The position numbers were made by a program, and so were the translations under genes. The notes beneath the pieces were generated by a model, which had not been told where the DNA came from, ran no database searches, and was given only the letters and a program-made list of their open reading frames with translations. 64,000 bases of DNA from Burkholderiales bacterium (GTDB taxonomy: Bacteria > Pseudomonadota > Gammaproteobacteria > Burkholderiales > Burkholderiaceae): the NCBI GenBank assembly GCA_026225235.1, contig JAMFSK010000041.1, positions 62,001 through 126,000 of the forward strand, in the 5' to 3' direction. Shown here in pieces: positions 8,840 through 18,622 of the stretch; within the stretch, counting starts at the first letter, position 1; every line of letters starts with the position of its first letter.

Positions 8840-9742
8840 ATGTCGATCGTCTCGCACATTGGCTCCCCAGCGCTCAGCGGAGCGAATGCCGTGCTCGACC
8901 GCTATGTCGTCATCGGCAATCCGATTGCTCATAGCAAGTCGCCGCTGATCCATGCGCGCTTTGCGGCGCAAACGGGTGAGCCGGTCGACTACGACCGGCT
9001 GCTTGCGCCGATCGACGGTTTCGAAGCCGCGGCCCGAGCCTTCATCGAAGCTGGCGGCCGGGGCCTCAATGTCACCGTCCCCTTCAAGCTCGCCGCGCAT
9101 CATTTCGCGGATACGCATTCGGTGCGCGCGCAGGCGGCGGGCGCCGTCAACACCCTGAAGGTGCTCGACGACGGTCGCGTGCTCGGCGAGAACACGGATG
9201 GCGTCGGGCTGGTCAACGATATCGAGCAGAACCTCCGGGTCTCGCTAGCCGGCAAACGTGTCTTGCTGCTGGGCGCCGGCGGAGCCGCGCGCGGCGTTGT
9301 ACTGCCCTTGCTGGCGGCACAGGTCCGCGAGGTCGTGATCGTCAACCGCACTTCCAGCAAAGCGGCAGCGCTCGCCGAGAATCTCGCCTCGTTTCATGGT
9401 GCGGGCAACGGCACGGTCACAGGCGGCGCGCCGGAGATGGCGGAAGGCGCCTTCGACGTCGTCGTCAATGCAACGGCCAGCAGTCTCGGTGGCGAATTGC
9501 CGAGCTTCGACCCTGAAGCGCTCACGCCGCACACGCTGGCCTACGACATGATGTACGCGGCGCAACCCACGATCTTCATGCTGCATGCCCAGAGGCACGG
9601 CGCACGTTCGGCCGATGGAATCGGCATGCTGGTCGAACAGGCCGCTGAATCCTTCTATATCTGGCGCGGGGTGCGGCCCGACACGGCGCCCGTTCTTGCC
9701 GAGTTGCGCGCGTTCGGCGCGGCCCCGGCTGCACGTCCATGA
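8840..9742 (+). CDS. aroE: Shikimate dehydrogenase (NADP+)
   Basis: Reduces 3-dehydroshikimate to shikimate with NADPH. It has 300 residues, about 20 more than usual at the N-terminus before [18 protein letters not shown]; a shorter start is possible but no better internal start is evident. The catalytic lysine is Lys83 in NVTVPFK; the substrate/cofactor segment [13 protein letters not shown] and the Rossmann loop [11 protein letters not shown] are intact. The stop overlaps the mtgA start by ATGA. It follows the RNB gene by 18 bp. Confidence 0.95.
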   Translation: MSIVSHIGSPALSGANAVLDRYVVIGNPIAHSKSPLIHARFAAQTGEPVDYDRLLAPIDGFEAAARAFIEAGGRGLNVTVPFKLAAHHFADTHSVRAQAAGAVNTLKVLDDGRVLGENTDGVGLVNDIEQNLRVSLAGKRVLLLGAGGAARGVVLPLLAAQVREVVIVNRTSSKAAALAENLASFHGAGNGTVTGGAPEMAEGAFDVVVNATASSLGGELPSFDPEALTPHTLAYDMMYAAQPTIFMLHAQRHGARSADGIGMLVEQAAESFYIWRGVRPDTAPVLAELRAFGAAPAARP

Positions 9743-10500
9743 GCGTGTTCGCCAACAAGGCACCGCCCAGGCCCATGCAACGGAGCAGCGGCGCGCGCCG
9801 GCCCGCGTTCAGCTGGTTCGCCTATCTGGCGAGCCTGTTCGTGGTCGCTTTTGCCGCGACGCAAGTTTTCTTTTTTGTGCAGATCGGCCTCTGGACTGTG
9901 TTCAACCCCACGGACACCGCGTTCATGCGTGCGGCGAAGTGGCGCTTCTGGCGCGATGGCGAAGCGATCACCTTCCAGCGTCAATGGGTGCCGTACGACT
10001 CGGTCTCGCGCAACCTCAAGCGCGCGATCATCGCGTCAGAAGATGCGAACTTCGTGAACAACAAGGGTTACGAAGTCGACGCGATTCTCCAGGCCTGGGA
10101 AAAGAACAAGAAGAAAGGCCATATGGCCGCAGGTGGCTCGACGATCACGCAGCAGCTCGCCCGCAATTTGTTCCTCTCGACCGAGAAGACCTATATCCGC
10201 AAGGGGCAGGAGTTGATCATCACGCTGATGCTCGAGTTCTGGATGGACAAGGAGCGGATCTTCGAGCTCTACCTGAACTCGGTCGAATGGGGCAAGGGCG
10301 TCTACGGCGCCGAGGCGGCGGCTCAGCATTACTACAAGACCACTGCCGCCAAGCTGTCGGTCGGCCAGTCGGCGCGGCTGGCTGTGATGCTGCCACGACC
10401 CAAGTATTTCGACGAGCATCGCGGCGGGGCGTATTTGACCAGCCGCGCCGGCGTGATCGCCCATCGGATGGGCGCAGCCGAGCTACCGTCGGACAAATAG
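9739..10500 (+). CDS. mtgA: Monofunctional biosynthetic peptidoglycan transglycosylase
   Basis: Polymerises lipid II into glycan strands without a transpeptidase domain. It has 253 residues: a short cytoplasmic N-terminus, one membrane anchor (about 26-52), and a GT51 domain with the catalytic glutamate in IIASEDANF (Glu101), [13 protein letters not shown] and [16 protein letters not shown]. It overlaps aroE by 4 bp (ATGA), so translation is likely coupled. A hairpin with a T-run follows about 120 bp downstream. Confidence 0.96.
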   Translation: MSVFANKAPPRPMQRSSGARRPAFSWFAYLASLFVVAFAATQVFFFVQIGLWTVFNPTDTAFMRAAKWRFWRDGEAITFQRQWVPYDSVSRNLKRAIIASEDANFVNNKGYEVDAILQAWEKNKKKGHMAAGGSTITQQLARNLFLSTEKTYIRKGQELIITLMLEFWMDKERIFELYLNSVEWGKGVYGAEAAAQHYYKTTAAKLSVGQSARLAVMLPRPKYFDEHRGGAYLTSRAGVIAHRMGAAELPSDK

Positions 10501-10617
10501 CCGCATCGCTGCGACTCTGCTGTCCCCAGATTATCGGACGTGCGGCACCTCGGAGCCTGGAAGGCGGGCGCGGAACCCCTCTCCCAGCACCGCTCCGCAC
10601 GGGGGCCTTTCGGGCCT

Positions 10618-10640
10618 TCCCGGCCTCTGTCCGGGATTTT
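10618..10640 (+). terminator. Candidate terminator after mtgA
   Basis: Stem TCCCGG/CCGGGA (6 bp, 7-nt loop) followed by TTTT, in the 282-bp gap between mtgA and the promoter of the IclR gene. The rest of that gap shows nothing I can name. Confidence 0.45.
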
Positions 10641-10782
10641 CCGCAAGTCTTCGCTCCCCCGATCCCATATTCCAAATATTTCTCCTAAATGGCCGCGCAG
10701 GTATCGTGCGTTGCTGGCATGTTGTCGTTCATTGAATGCCGCATCGCAGCAATTCCCATTAAATGAGAGTGCCATTCAGATA

Positions 10783-10811
10783 TTGAACATGTGGATCGAC
10801 GGACCTACAAT
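10783..10811 (+). promoter_or_regulatory. Sigma-70 promoter of the sugar-oxidation locus
   Basis: TTGAAC (10783-10788), 17-bp spacer, TACAAT (10806-10811). This is the best two-hexamer promoter in the window. A start point near 10818 would give a leader of about 160 nt before the chosen IclR start. Confidence 0.65.
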
Positions 10812-10976
10812 CCGCCGCAAGCGCACTTGAATGCTTTGAGTGCGCCCCGCGCGAAGCGCCCACCGGGGCTTCGCAGAGCACAAGAAGATTGGGAGACACC
10901 ACGACTGGCCAACCCCCGCGCGCATCGCTTGACGATCGCGCATCGGGTTTCCCGCCAGCGTGCAGACCGGATCAAC

Positions 10977-11942
10977 ATGGATAAGTCGCTGAACACCGCC
11001 GGCTCCAACGGGCAGGCTGCCGACCGGATATTGACCGACGTTGCGTCCGAGTTGGCATCGGATATGGCACCCGTCAAAGGCGCTGCATCCAGCCCGGCAG
11101 GCGCCGCCTCAGCCGCCGTGCAGACGCCGTCCACGCTGCTCGACGCCACGCCCCAGCAGGCCGGCACCCAGACTTTGTTACGTGGCCTGGCGATTCTCGA
11201 AGCCGCGGCAGCGGGTGTGCGCGATTTGCGGACGTTTGGCGCCGCGCTCGGCACGACCCGTTCGACGACCCATCGCCTCGTGAGCAGCCTGGTCCAGGCG
11301 CGCTATCTGCGCCAGGTCCAGGGTGGCTACTTGCTTGGCCCGAAGCTGATTGAGCTCGGCGCGGTCTCGCTCGAACAGATGCCACTCTCGACCGTGGCGC
11401 GCCCGCATCTCGAGCGTCTGGCCGAAGCGACCCGCGACACGATCCACCTCGGTGTGCGCGAGGGCGGCGACGTGCTCTATATCGACAAGATATCCGGCAC
11501 GCGTGGCCTCGAAATGCGCTCGCGTGTCGGCCATCGCATGCCGCTCGCGTGGACCGGTATCGGCAAGGCGCTGATGCTCGATCTGTCGCCGTCGGCATGG
11601 GAAGCGCTGTGGGATGCCGCACGCCGCAACCCCGACCACGCCGACCTGGTGCCGACGCCTTACACGCGAGACACCTTCCTCGACAAGATGACAAGCTACG
11701 CCACGGCAGGCCACACCTTCGATCTCGAGGAAAACGAACCCAGTATTCGTTGTGTCGCCGCGCCTGTGCGCGACGCATCCGGATTGATCGTCGCTGCGCT
11801 CTCCGTCGCGAGCACGATCCCGTATATGCCGACCGAGCGCATGCATGAGTTGGTCTCGGTGATCCAGCGCGAAGCCCGCGCGATCTCCGAGGAACTCGGC
11901 TGGCGTGCGCCGCAACCCACCACCCGACGGATCAAACGATGA
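10977..11942 (+). CDS. IclR-family transcriptional regulator of the sugar locus
   Basis: A 321-residue regulator, first gene of the galactose/arabinose-type catabolic locus and probably its local repressor or activator. The start at 10977 leaves an 80-residue Ala/Pro/Gly-rich N-terminal arm before the winged helix-turn-helix (TLLRGLAILEAAAAGVRDL, then TTRSTTHRLVSSLVQARYL). The C-terminal effector domain carries VREGGDVLYIDKI, MPLAWTGIGKALM and EENEPSIRCVAAPVRDA, hallmarks of IclR. It overlaps dgoK by ATGA. The start is uncertain because no strong Shine-Dalgarno is present; Met at 11065 is an alternative. The ligand is likely a sugar acid, by inference. Confidence 0.9.
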   Translation: MDKSLNTAGSNGQAADRILTDVASELASDMAPVKGAASSPAGAASAAVQTPSTLLDATPQQAGTQTLLRGLAILEAAAAGVRDLRTFGAALGTTRSTTHRLVSSLVQARYLRQVQGGYLLGPKLIELGAVSLEQMPLSTVARPHLERLAEATRDTIHLGVREGGDVLYIDKISGTRGLEMRSRVGHRMPLAWTGIGKALMLDLSPSAWEALWDAARRNPDHADLVPTPYTRDTFLDKMTSYATAGHTFDLEENEPSIRCVAAPVRDASGLIVAALSVASTIPYMPTERMHELVSVIQREARAISEELGWRAPQPTTRRIKR

Positions 11943-12982
11943 GCGAAGTAAGCAGTGTCGCGCTTGCGGGCGACGCCAGCCATGGACAGACCGCGCCCGG
12001 CGACCTGGCCCAGGCGGTATTGATCGCCTTCGACTGGGGCACCAGTTCCCTGCGCGCCTACCTGTTCGGCGCGCAAGGCAAAGTATTGAGTATTCGCAGC
12101 CTGCCCTGGGGCGTGATGAAGCTGCCCCGCAGCGCCGGGGAGGGCGGTTTCGATCTGGCCTTCGAGGCTGCCTGTGGCGACTGGCTCGATGCCCGGCCCG
12201 AGTTGCCCCTGATCGCCTGCGGCATGGTCGGCAGCGCGCAGGGCTGGGTCGAGGCGCGGTATATCGATACGCCGGCCGATGCGAACCGGCTCGCCGCTTC
12301 GCTGGCTGAAGTGCGCACGGCGCGCGGCGTGACCCTGCACATCGTGCCGGGCGTGTTGGAGCGCGGCACGCTGCCCAATGTGATGCGCGGCGAAGAAACC
12401 CAGATCCTCGGTGCGATGCTCGATGAGTCGCGCAGTGCCGATAAGGCACACGCGGCAAACCAGACCACGCTGGTCGGGCTGCCCGGCTCGCATGCCAAGT
12501 GGGCGATTGTCGAAGGCCGCCGCATCGAACGTTTTCATACCTTCATGACGGGCGAGACGTTTGCCGCGCTGCGCGACCACACGATTCTCGGCCGCACCAT
12601 GCGGACCCCGGAAACACCTGATAGCGAAGCGTTCCTGCGCGGCGTCGCAGTCGCGCGTGGCGCTTCGGAGGCGGGCATGCTCGCGACGATTTTCTCGACG
12701 CGCACGCTCGGCCTGACCGGGCAGCTCGCTGCCGAGCAGCAACCCGACTATCTGTCCGGCTTGCTGATCGGGCATGAGCTGTCGGGCCTCGAAAAATTGC
12801 TCGCCGCCACCGGCGCGAGCTGGAATTCGCAACCCGTCCTGCTGATCGGCGAGCAGGCGCTTGTCGAGCGTTACCGGCTCGCCCTGGCCCACTTTGGCTG
12901 CAGTCATGCGCAGACGGTCGCCAACGCGACCGAGCGCGGGCTTTGGCAAATCGCCACGCAAGCCGGCCTGGTGGCGGCCTGA
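11939..12982 (+). CDS. dgoK: 2-dehydro-3-deoxygalactonokinase
   Basis: Phosphorylates 2-keto-3-deoxy-D-galactonate to the 6-phosphate in the De Ley-Doudoroff route. The 347 residues contain the ASKHA kinase phosphate loop LIAFDWGTSSLRAYLF at about 28-43, LIACGMVGSAQGWVEA, GEETQILGA, and LVGLPGSHAKWAIVEG, typical of DgoK. The N-terminal 25 residues before the core are extra. It starts within the stop of the IclR gene and is followed 59 bp later by dgoA, whose product cleaves what DgoK makes. Confidence 0.95.
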   Translation: MSEVSSVALAGDASHGQTAPGDLAQAVLIAFDWGTSSLRAYLFGAQGKVLSIRSLPWGVMKLPRSAGEGGFDLAFEAACGDWLDARPELPLIACGMVGSAQGWVEARYIDTPADANRLAASLAEVRTARGVTLHIVPGVLERGTLPNVMRGEETQILGAMLDESRSADKAHAANQTTLVGLPGSHAKWAIVEGRRIERFHTFMTGETFAALRDHTILGRTMRTPETPDSEAFLRGVAVARGASEAGMLATIFSTRTLGLTGQLAAEQQPDYLSGLLIGHELSGLEKLLAATGASWNSQPVLLIGEQALVERYRLALAHFGCSHAQTVANATERGLWQIATQAGLVAA

Positions 12983-13041
12983 GGCGGATGATGTTCGCCC
13001 GCCCGGCTGCCTCGAACTGAAACGGATCTGAATACGACGCT

Positions 13042-13725
13042 ATGAACGCACCTGCCATCACCGCCATTCCTTACCACCCGCATGCCGGCCTGAGCGCCGC
13101 GATGCAGGCTTGCCCGCTGGTCGCGATCCTGCGTGGCGTGAAACCGAGCGAAATCGTGGCGATCGGTTATGCACTCGTCGAAGCCGGTTTCCGCGTGATC
13201 GAAGTCCCGCTGAATTCGCCGGATCCGTTCGACAGCATCCGCGCCTTGCGCGATGCACTGCCGGACGACATCCAGGTCGGCGCGGGGACGGTGTTGTCGG
13301 TCGAGCACGTCTATGAAGTCGCGCGCGCCGGCGGCACGCTGATCGTCATGCCGCACAGCGACCCCGCGGTGATCCGCGCTGCGAAGGCCAAGGGCCTCGC
13401 GAGCGCACCGGGTGTCGCGACGCCGACTGAAGCATTCGCAGCCCTCAGCAATGGCGCGGATGTGCTCAAGATGTTCCCCGCCGAGCAGCTCGGTGTCGAC
13501 GTCGTCAAGGCGTGGCGCGCCGTGGTGCCCAAACATGTGCCGCTGGTACCGGTCGGCGGTATCACGCCGACGAATATGGGTCCGTTCCTGAAGGCGGGCG
13601 CCACGGGCTTTGGCCTCGGCTCGGCGCTCTTCAAGGCAGGCAACACGGCCGAGGAAGTGGGCGCGAATGCGCGTGCCTTCATCGCCGGTCTCGCGGCCGC
13701 GCGTGTCGAGGCTGGGCTGAAATGA
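13042..13725 (+). CDS. dgoA: 2-dehydro-3-deoxy-6-phosphogalactonate aldolase
   Basis: Class I aldolase of the KDPG/KDPGal family; cleaves 2-keto-3-deoxy-6-phosphogalactonate to pyruvate and glyceraldehyde 3-phosphate. It has 227 residues with a single TIM barrel. Motifs are LVAILRGVKP, the general-base Glu54 in VIEVPLNSP, GAGTVLS, and the Schiff-base lysine Lys143 in DVLKMFPAEQLG. A second KDPG-type aldolase gene (eda) lies at 48.1 kb; pairing with dgoK argues for the galactonate substrate here. It overlaps the next gene by ATGA. Confidence 0.94.
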   Translation: MNAPAITAIPYHPHAGLSAAMQACPLVAILRGVKPSEIVAIGYALVEAGFRVIEVPLNSPDPFDSIRALRDALPDDIQVGAGTVLSVEHVYEVARAGGTLIVMPHSDPAVIRAAKAKGLASAPGVATPTEAFAALSNGADVLKMFPAEQLGVDVVKAWRAVVPKHVPLVPVGGITPTNMGPFLKAGATGFGLGSALFKAGNTAEEVGANARAFIAGLAAARVEAGLK

Positions 13726-14501
13726 ACCGTCTCGACGGCAAGGTTGCGATCGTGACCGGTGCCGGCCAGGGGATCGGCGCGGCGATCGCGCGGGCCTTCC
13801 TGCGCGAGGGCGCGGCCGTCACGCTTGCCGAGCGCAACATCGAACAAGCCGAGGCTTATGCCCACGCTTTGCGCGAAGAGATGCCCGGTGTGCGCGTACT
13901 GGCCGTATACACCGACGTGACCGAGCGCGCGACGCTCGACGAAGCGCTTCGGCTCACCGAGCAGGCGTTCGGCCCGCTCGATGTGTTCGTCAACAACGCT
14001 GGCATCAATGTGTTTCGCGATCCGCTGACGATGAGCGACGAAGACTGGAAGCGCTGCTTCTCGGTCGATCTCGACGGCGTCTGGAACGGCTGCCGCATTG
14101 CCTTGCCGGGCATGGTGGAGCGCCGTCGCGGCGTGATCATCAATATCGCTTCGACACACAGTTTCAAGATCATTCCGGGCTGTTTCCCGTATCCGGTCGC
14201 CAAGCACGGCGTGATCGGCCTGACGCGAGCGCTCGGTATCGAATACGCAGCACAGGGTGTACGCGTCAATGCGATCGCCCCCGGTTATATCGAGACGCAG
14301 TTGGTGCTCGACCATTGGAATGAACAGCCGGATCCGGCGGCCGCGCGCGAGGCGACCTACGCCTTGCAGCCGCCTAGACGGATCGGTCGGCCGGAGGAAG
14401 TGGCGATGACGGCGGTGTTTCTCGCGAGCGATGAAGCGCCGTTTATCAACGCGAGTTGCATCACCGTGGATGGCGGCCGTTCCGCGCTGTACCACGACTG
14501 A
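13722..14501 (+). CDS. SDR-family sugar or sugar-alcohol dehydrogenase
   Basis: A 259-residue classical short-chain dehydrogenase. It has the cofactor loop TGAGQGIG at 12-19, an acidic residue after strand 2 (LAERN, suggesting NAD+ preference), NNAG at 91-94, and the catalytic Tyr157-x3-Lys161 in FPYPVAKHG. The ATG lies within the dgoA stop. A sugar 1-dehydrogenase or related aldose/polyol role is inferred from the operon; the exact substrate cannot be read. It is a different subfamily from the SDR at 18623, which looks like the XylB-type aldose dehydrogenase. Confidence 0.85.
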   Translation: MNRLDGKVAIVTGAGQGIGAAIARAFLREGAAVTLAERNIEQAEAYAHALREEMPGVRVLAVYTDVTERATLDEALRLTEQAFGPLDVFVNNAGINVFRDPLTMSDEDWKRCFSVDLDGVWNGCRIALPGMVERRRGVIINIASTHSFKIIPGCFPYPVAKHGVIGLTRALGIEYAAQGVRVNAIAPGYIETQLVLDHWNEQPDPAAAREATYALQPPRRIGRPEEVAMTAVFLASDEAPFINASCITVDGGRSALYHD

Positions 14502-14651
14502 AGCAGGGCAGGGGCAGCACGAACGAAATGGATCGAAGCCGTCACGCGGGGTGTGCGGCCGAGATTGAAGTGAATGTCAGATGGATTGGCCGCGCCCGTC
14601 AGACGAAACCGAACAAGCGGCCAACTACCTTCTCGTAAGGAGACACAAAGA

Positions 14652-15644
14652 ATGCAACGCAGAATGTTTGTCAGCCTGATCGCCGCCGCCGCGGCACTGA
14701 GCTTTGGCGCAAGCGCCGTGCAGGCTGCAGAAGAAGTCAAGATCGGCTTTATCGTCAAGCAACCGGAAGAACCCTGGTTCCAGGACGAGTGGAAGTTCGC
14801 TTCGCAAGCCGCCAAGGAAAAGGGCTTCACGCTCGTGAAGATCGGCGCGCAAAGCGGCGACAAGGTGATTACGGCGATCGACAACCTGGCCGCACAAAAG
14901 GCCCAGGGTTTCGTGATCTGCACGCCTGACGTCAAGCTCGGACCGGGCATCGTCGCCAAGGCGAAGGCCGACAACCTCAAGATGATCACGGTCGATGACC
15001 GTCTCGTCGACGGTACGGGCAAGCCGATCGAAAGCGTTCCGCACATGGGCATTTCGGCCACCAAGATTGGTGAGCAGGTCGGTGTGGCGATCGCTGCGGA
15101 AATGAAGAAGCGCGGCTGGGATCCGAAGGAAACGGGCGCGATCAAGGTCACGTTCGAACAACTGCCGACGGCGCATGACCGCGTCGCAGGTGCTGTCTCG
15201 GCACTGACCGCAGCCGGCTTCCCGGCGGCCAACATCGTCGAGGCGCCGCAAGCCAAGACCGATACGGAAAACGCCTTCAACGCCGCGAACATCGCGATCA
15301 CGAAGAACCCGCAGTTCAAGCATTGGGTCGCATTCGGCCTGAACGACGAAGCCGCACTCGGCTCCGTGCGCGCAGCGGAAGGCCGTGGCTTCAAGGCCGA
15401 CAACATGATCGCTGTCGGTATTGGCGGTTCGGAATCGGCTATCAACGAGTTCAAGAAGCCGAACCCGACGGGCTTCTTTGGTTCGGTGCTGATCAGCCCG
15501 AAGCGTCACGGCTATGAAACCTCGGTCGACATGTACGAGTGGATCACGCAGAACAAGGAACCGGCCAAGCTGACGCTCACGAGCGGTGCGCTGATGGAAC
15601 GCGGCACCTATCAAGACGTGCGCAAGCAGATGGGCCTGGAATAA
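14652..15644 (+). CDS. araF: AraF-type periplasmic sugar-binding protein
   Basis: Substrate-binding component of the AraFGH importer, 330 residues. The signal peptide is MQRRMFVSLIAAAAALSFG up to about residue 25 (cleavage near VQA-AEE). The mature start KIGFIVKQPEEPWFQDEW closely resembles E. coli AraF as I remember it, as do GFVICTPDVKLG, ITVDDRLVDGTGKPIE and NDEAALGSVRA. E. coli AraF binds L-arabinose and also D-galactose, which fits the dgoK/dgoA neighbours. An AAGGAG ribosome-binding site lies at 14637-14642. A stable hairpin follows the stop, as is common after binding-protein genes. Confidence 0.93.
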   Translation: MQRRMFVSLIAAAAALSFGASAVQAAEEVKIGFIVKQPEEPWFQDEWKFASQAAKEKGFTLVKIGAQSGDKVITAIDNLAAQKAQGFVICTPDVKLGPGIVAKAKADNLKMITVDDRLVDGTGKPIESVPHMGISATKIGEQVGVAIAAEMKKRGWDPKETGAIKVTFEQLPTAHDRVAGAVSALTAAGFPAANIVEAPQAKTDTENAFNAANIAITKNPQFKHWVAFGLNDEAALGSVRAAEGRGFKADNMIAVGIGGSESAINEFKKPNPTGFFGSVLISPKRHGYETSVDMYEWITQNKEPAKLTLTSGALMERGTYQDVRKQMGLE

Positions 15645-15713
15645 CCCGCATCACACGCGCGCAAGTGCGTGGCGGCATGCTTTCGCAGCAGCTTGAGTGA
15701 AGGTGTACCGCAG

Positions 15714-15741
15714 GCCGGCGCCCCGTATCTGGGGTGCCGGC
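15714..15741 (+). other. Stem-loop between araF and araG
   Basis: An 11-bp stem with one G-T wobble (GCCGGCGCCCC with GGGGTGCCGGC), loop GTATCT, 70 bp after the araF stop, no T-run. Likely stabilises the araF message and lowers araG/araH expression, by analogy with other binding-protein operons. Confidence 0.5.
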
Positions 15742-15806
15742 TGTCTGACGTACTACCCGGAGCGCTCATGTGAACGCGCTGAATACTCGGATTGGATGGA
15801 GGCGAC

Positions 15807-17330
15807 GTGACCACGACGCTACGTTTTGACAATATCGGCAAGGTGTTTCCGGGCGTGCGCGCACTGGACGGCGTGTCGTTCGAAGTGAATGCAGGTTCGG
15901 TTCATGGCCTGATGGGCGAAAACGGCGCGGGCAAGTCGACCTTGCTGAAGGTGCTGGGCGGCGAATACCAGCCTGACTCCGGCCGCGTGTTGGTGGACGG
16001 CCAGGAAGTGCGCTTTTCGAGCGCGAAAGATTCGATCGCGGCCGGCATTGCCGTGATTCACCAGGAACTCCAGTACGTGCCGGACCTGACCGTGGCCGAA
16101 AACCTGATGCTCGGCCGCTTGCCGAACTCGGGCGGCTGGGTTCACCGGCGCGAGGCCAAGCAGTACGTGCGCGAGCGACTGCATGCGATGGGTGTCGACC
16201 TCGACGTCAACAAGAAGCTGCGCCAGTTGTCGATTGCGCAGCGGCAGATGGTCGAGATCTGCAAGGCGCTGATGCGCAACGCGAAGGTGATCGCGCTCGA
16301 CGAGCCGACCAGTTCGCTATCGCATCGCGAAACCGAAGTATTGTTTAAGCTGGTGCGTGACCTGCGCGCCGATGGCCGCGCGATGATCTATATCTCGCAC
16401 CGGCTCGATGAAATCTATGAATTGTGCGACGGCGCGACGATTTTCCGCGACGGCCGCAAGGTCGCTTCGCATGAAACGCTAGATGGCGTCTCGCGCGACA
16501 CGATGGTGCACGAGATGGTCGGGCGCGAAATTTCCGACATCTGGGGCTACCGTCCGCGCAAGGCCGGCGAGGTGCGTCTCGAAGTGCGCAATATCGAAGG
16601 CTCGAAGCTGGTCGAGCCGACCAGCTTCAAGGTGCGCGCCGGTGAGATCGTCGGCTTCTTCGGGCTGGTCGGTGCGGGTCGCAGCGAACTGATGCGGCTG
16701 GTCTATGGCGCCGACAGCAAGGATGCCGGAGAAGTGCTGCTCGATGGCAAGCCGCTGAAGATCCGCCGGACCGGCGATGCGATTCGCCAGGGCATCGTTC
16801 TGTGCCCGGAAGACCGAAAGGAAGAAGGCATCATCGCAATCGCTTCGGTCTCGGAGAACATCAATATCAGTTGCCGCCGGCATTTCCTGCGCGCGGGACT
16901 GTTTCTCGACCGCAAGAAAGAAGCACAGACCGCGGACAAGTTCATCGCGCGTCTGAAGATCAAGACGCCGAATCGCCACCAGAAAATTCGCTTCCTGTCG
17001 GGTGGCAATCAGCAGAAGGCGATCTTGTCGCGCTGGCTCGCGGAGCCCGAGCTCAAGGTGGTGATTCTCGACGAGCCGACGCGCGGTATCGACGTCGGTG
17101 CGAAGAATGAGATCTACAACGTCATTTATGAACTCGCCGAACGAGGCTGCGCGATCGTGATGATCTCGAGCGAGCTGCCCGAAGTGCTCGGTGTGTCCGA
17201 TCGGATCATCGCCATGAAGCAGGGCCGTATCGCGGGTGAGCTCGCGCGCGCCGAGGCCAACGAGGCGAGCGTGCTCGACCTCGCGCTGCCGAGTGGTCAT
17301 CCGAAAAAAACGCAGGCGGTGGCGGCCTGA
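15807..17330 (+). CDS. araG: AraG-type sugar ABC transporter ATP-binding protein
   Basis: Fused twin ATPase of the arabinose/galactose importer, 507 residues. The first cassette has Walker [11 protein letters not shown] at about 36-45, [18 protein letters not shown] as the signature, and [12 protein letters not shown]. The second cassette has the degenerate P-loop [10 protein letters not shown], the signature [10 protein letters not shown] and [18 protein letters not shown]. This asymmetry is normal for the RbsA/MglA/AraG group. A GTG start at 15807 is chosen because GGAGG lies at 15798-15802; a TTG five codons earlier is less likely. Confidence 0.95.
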   Translation: MTTTLRFDNIGKVFPGVRALDGVSFEVNAGSVHGLMGENGAGKSTLLKVLGGEYQPDSGRVLVDGQEVRFSSAKDSIAAGIAVIHQELQYVPDLTVAENLMLGRLPNSGGWVHRREAKQYVRERLHAMGVDLDVNKKLRQLSIAQRQMVEICKALMRNAKVIALDEPTSSLSHRETEVLFKLVRDLRADGRAMIYISHRLDEIYELCDGATIFRDGRKVASHETLDGVSRDTMVHEMVGREISDIWGYRPRKAGEVRLEVRNIEGSKLVEPTSFKVRAGEIVGFFGLVGAGRSELMRLVYGADSKDAGEVLLDGKPLKIRRTGDAIRQGIVLCPEDRKEEGIIAIASVSENINISCRRHFLRAGLFLDRKKEAQTADKFIARLKIKTPNRHQKIRFLSGGNQQKAILSRWLAEPELKVVILDEPTRGIDVGAKNEIYNVIYELAERGCAIVMISSELPEVLGVSDRIIAMKQGRIAGELARAEANEASVLDLALPSGHPKKTQAVAA

Positions 17331-17418
17331 AGGCCGTGACCGACAGATCCGCCGATCTGGTTTGATTCACGAATCGCACCAAATTGCCCCAGTCAAAAAA
17401 GCATTGCAGGAGCCCATC

Positions 17419-18411
17419 ATGGAAGTGAGAGAGAAACTGGCCGAGACCCTCGTGCCGCAAAAGAACGACAAGCAGCGCTGGCTGCAGCAGCTGACCGAGT
17501 ACAGCCTGATCGTGATCTTTATCGTGATGTTCGTGACGACGTCGATCTTCGTCGATCACTTCTTCTCGATCGAGAATATGCTCGGCCTCGCGCTGTCGGT
17601 CTCGCAGATCGGCATGGTCGCGTGCACGATGATGTTCTGCCTCGCCTCGCGCGACTTCGACTTGTCGGTCGGCTCGACCATCGCCTTTGCGGGCGTGCTC
17701 TGCGCGATGGTGCTTAACGCCACCGGCAGCACGACGCTCGGCATCATCGCCGCGGTTGTCGCGGGTGCGGCGATCGGCTGGGTCAACGGTGCGGTGATTG
17801 CGTATCTGCGCATCAATGCACTGATCACCACGCTCGCCACGATGGAAATCGTGCGCGGCCTCGGTTTCATCGTCTCGCACGGCCAGGCGGTCGGCGTATC
17901 GTCGGATACCTTCATTGCGCTCGGTGGCCTGTCGATGCTCGGCATCTCGCTGCCGATCTGGGTCACGCTGCTCTGCTTTGTCGTGTTCGGTGTGCTGCTC
18001 AACAACACGATCTACGGCCGCAACACGCTCGCGATCGGCGGCAATCCGGAAGCCTCGCGGCTCGCCGGGATCAATGTCGAACGCACGCGCGTCTACATCT
18101 TCCTGGTGCAGGGTGCGGTGACGGCGCTCGCGGGCGTCATTCTCGCGTCGCGCATCACTTCGGGTCAGCCAAATGCGGCTGAAGGCTTCGAGCTCAACGT
18201 GATTTCGGCGTGCGTGCTGGGCGGCGTCTCGCTGCTCGGCGGCCGGGCGACGATTTCGGGTGTGGTGATCGGCGTGCTGATCATGGGCACGGTCGAGAAC
18301 GTCATGAACCTGTTGAACATCGACGCGTTCTACCAGTACCTCGTACGCGGCGCGATCCTGCTTGCCGCCGTGCTGCTCGACCAGTTGAAGAACCGCGGCG
18401 CGCGTGACTGA
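17419..18411 (+). CDS. araH: AraH-type sugar ABC transporter permease
   Basis: Membrane component of the AraFGH importer, 330 residues with about eight to ten hydrophobic segments. A cytoplasmic N-terminus (MEVREKLAETLVPQKNDKQ) is followed by YSLIVIFIVMFVTTSIFV. Family motifs include SRDFDLSVGSTIAFAGV, the EAA-like loop AIGGNPEASRLAGINVERT, ASRITSGQPNAAEGFELNVI and ACVLGGVSLLGGRATISG. The ATG at 17419 is 88 bp after araG. The open frame upstream overlaps araG in another frame and is not coding. Confidence 0.95.
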   Translation: MEVREKLAETLVPQKNDKQRWLQQLTEYSLIVIFIVMFVTTSIFVDHFFSIENMLGLALSVSQIGMVACTMMFCLASRDFDLSVGSTIAFAGVLCAMVLNATGSTTLGIIAAVVAGAAIGWVNGAVIAYLRINALITTLATMEIVRGLGFIVSHGQAVGVSSDTFIALGGLSMLGISLPIWVTLLCFVVFGVLLNNTIYGRNTLAIGGNPEASRLAGINVERTRVYIFLVQGAVTALAGVILASRITSGQPNAAEGFELNVISACVLGGVSLLGGRATISGVVIGVLIMGTVENVMNLLNIDAFYQYLVRGAILLAAVLLDQLKNRGARD

Positions 18412-18452
18412 GTGTGGCGCCGGCCGGGCCCGTTCGTGGCGCGGCTCTGCCT

Positions 18453-18468
18453 CGGGGTTGTCACCCCG
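18453..18468 (+). other. Small hairpin in the araH-SDR gap
   Basis: CGGGGT/ACCCCG with a TGTC loop, 40 bp after araH, without a T-run. The 211-bp gap (18412-18622) is otherwise featureless apart from an AGGGA ribosome-binding site before the SDR gene. Confidence 0.3.
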
Positions 18469-18622
18469 GGGCGCTACCTTGCAGCATGGGACCGGCCATC
18501 ACAGCGGGCACGCTGCAACGCAACATCGATTGGCGTGCGCCGGCTATTGTCAGCGCACGCCTCATTGCCTCAAGCTTCAGTCTGCTGAACCCACCCAACA
18601 CCTAACCCAATAAGGGACTTCG

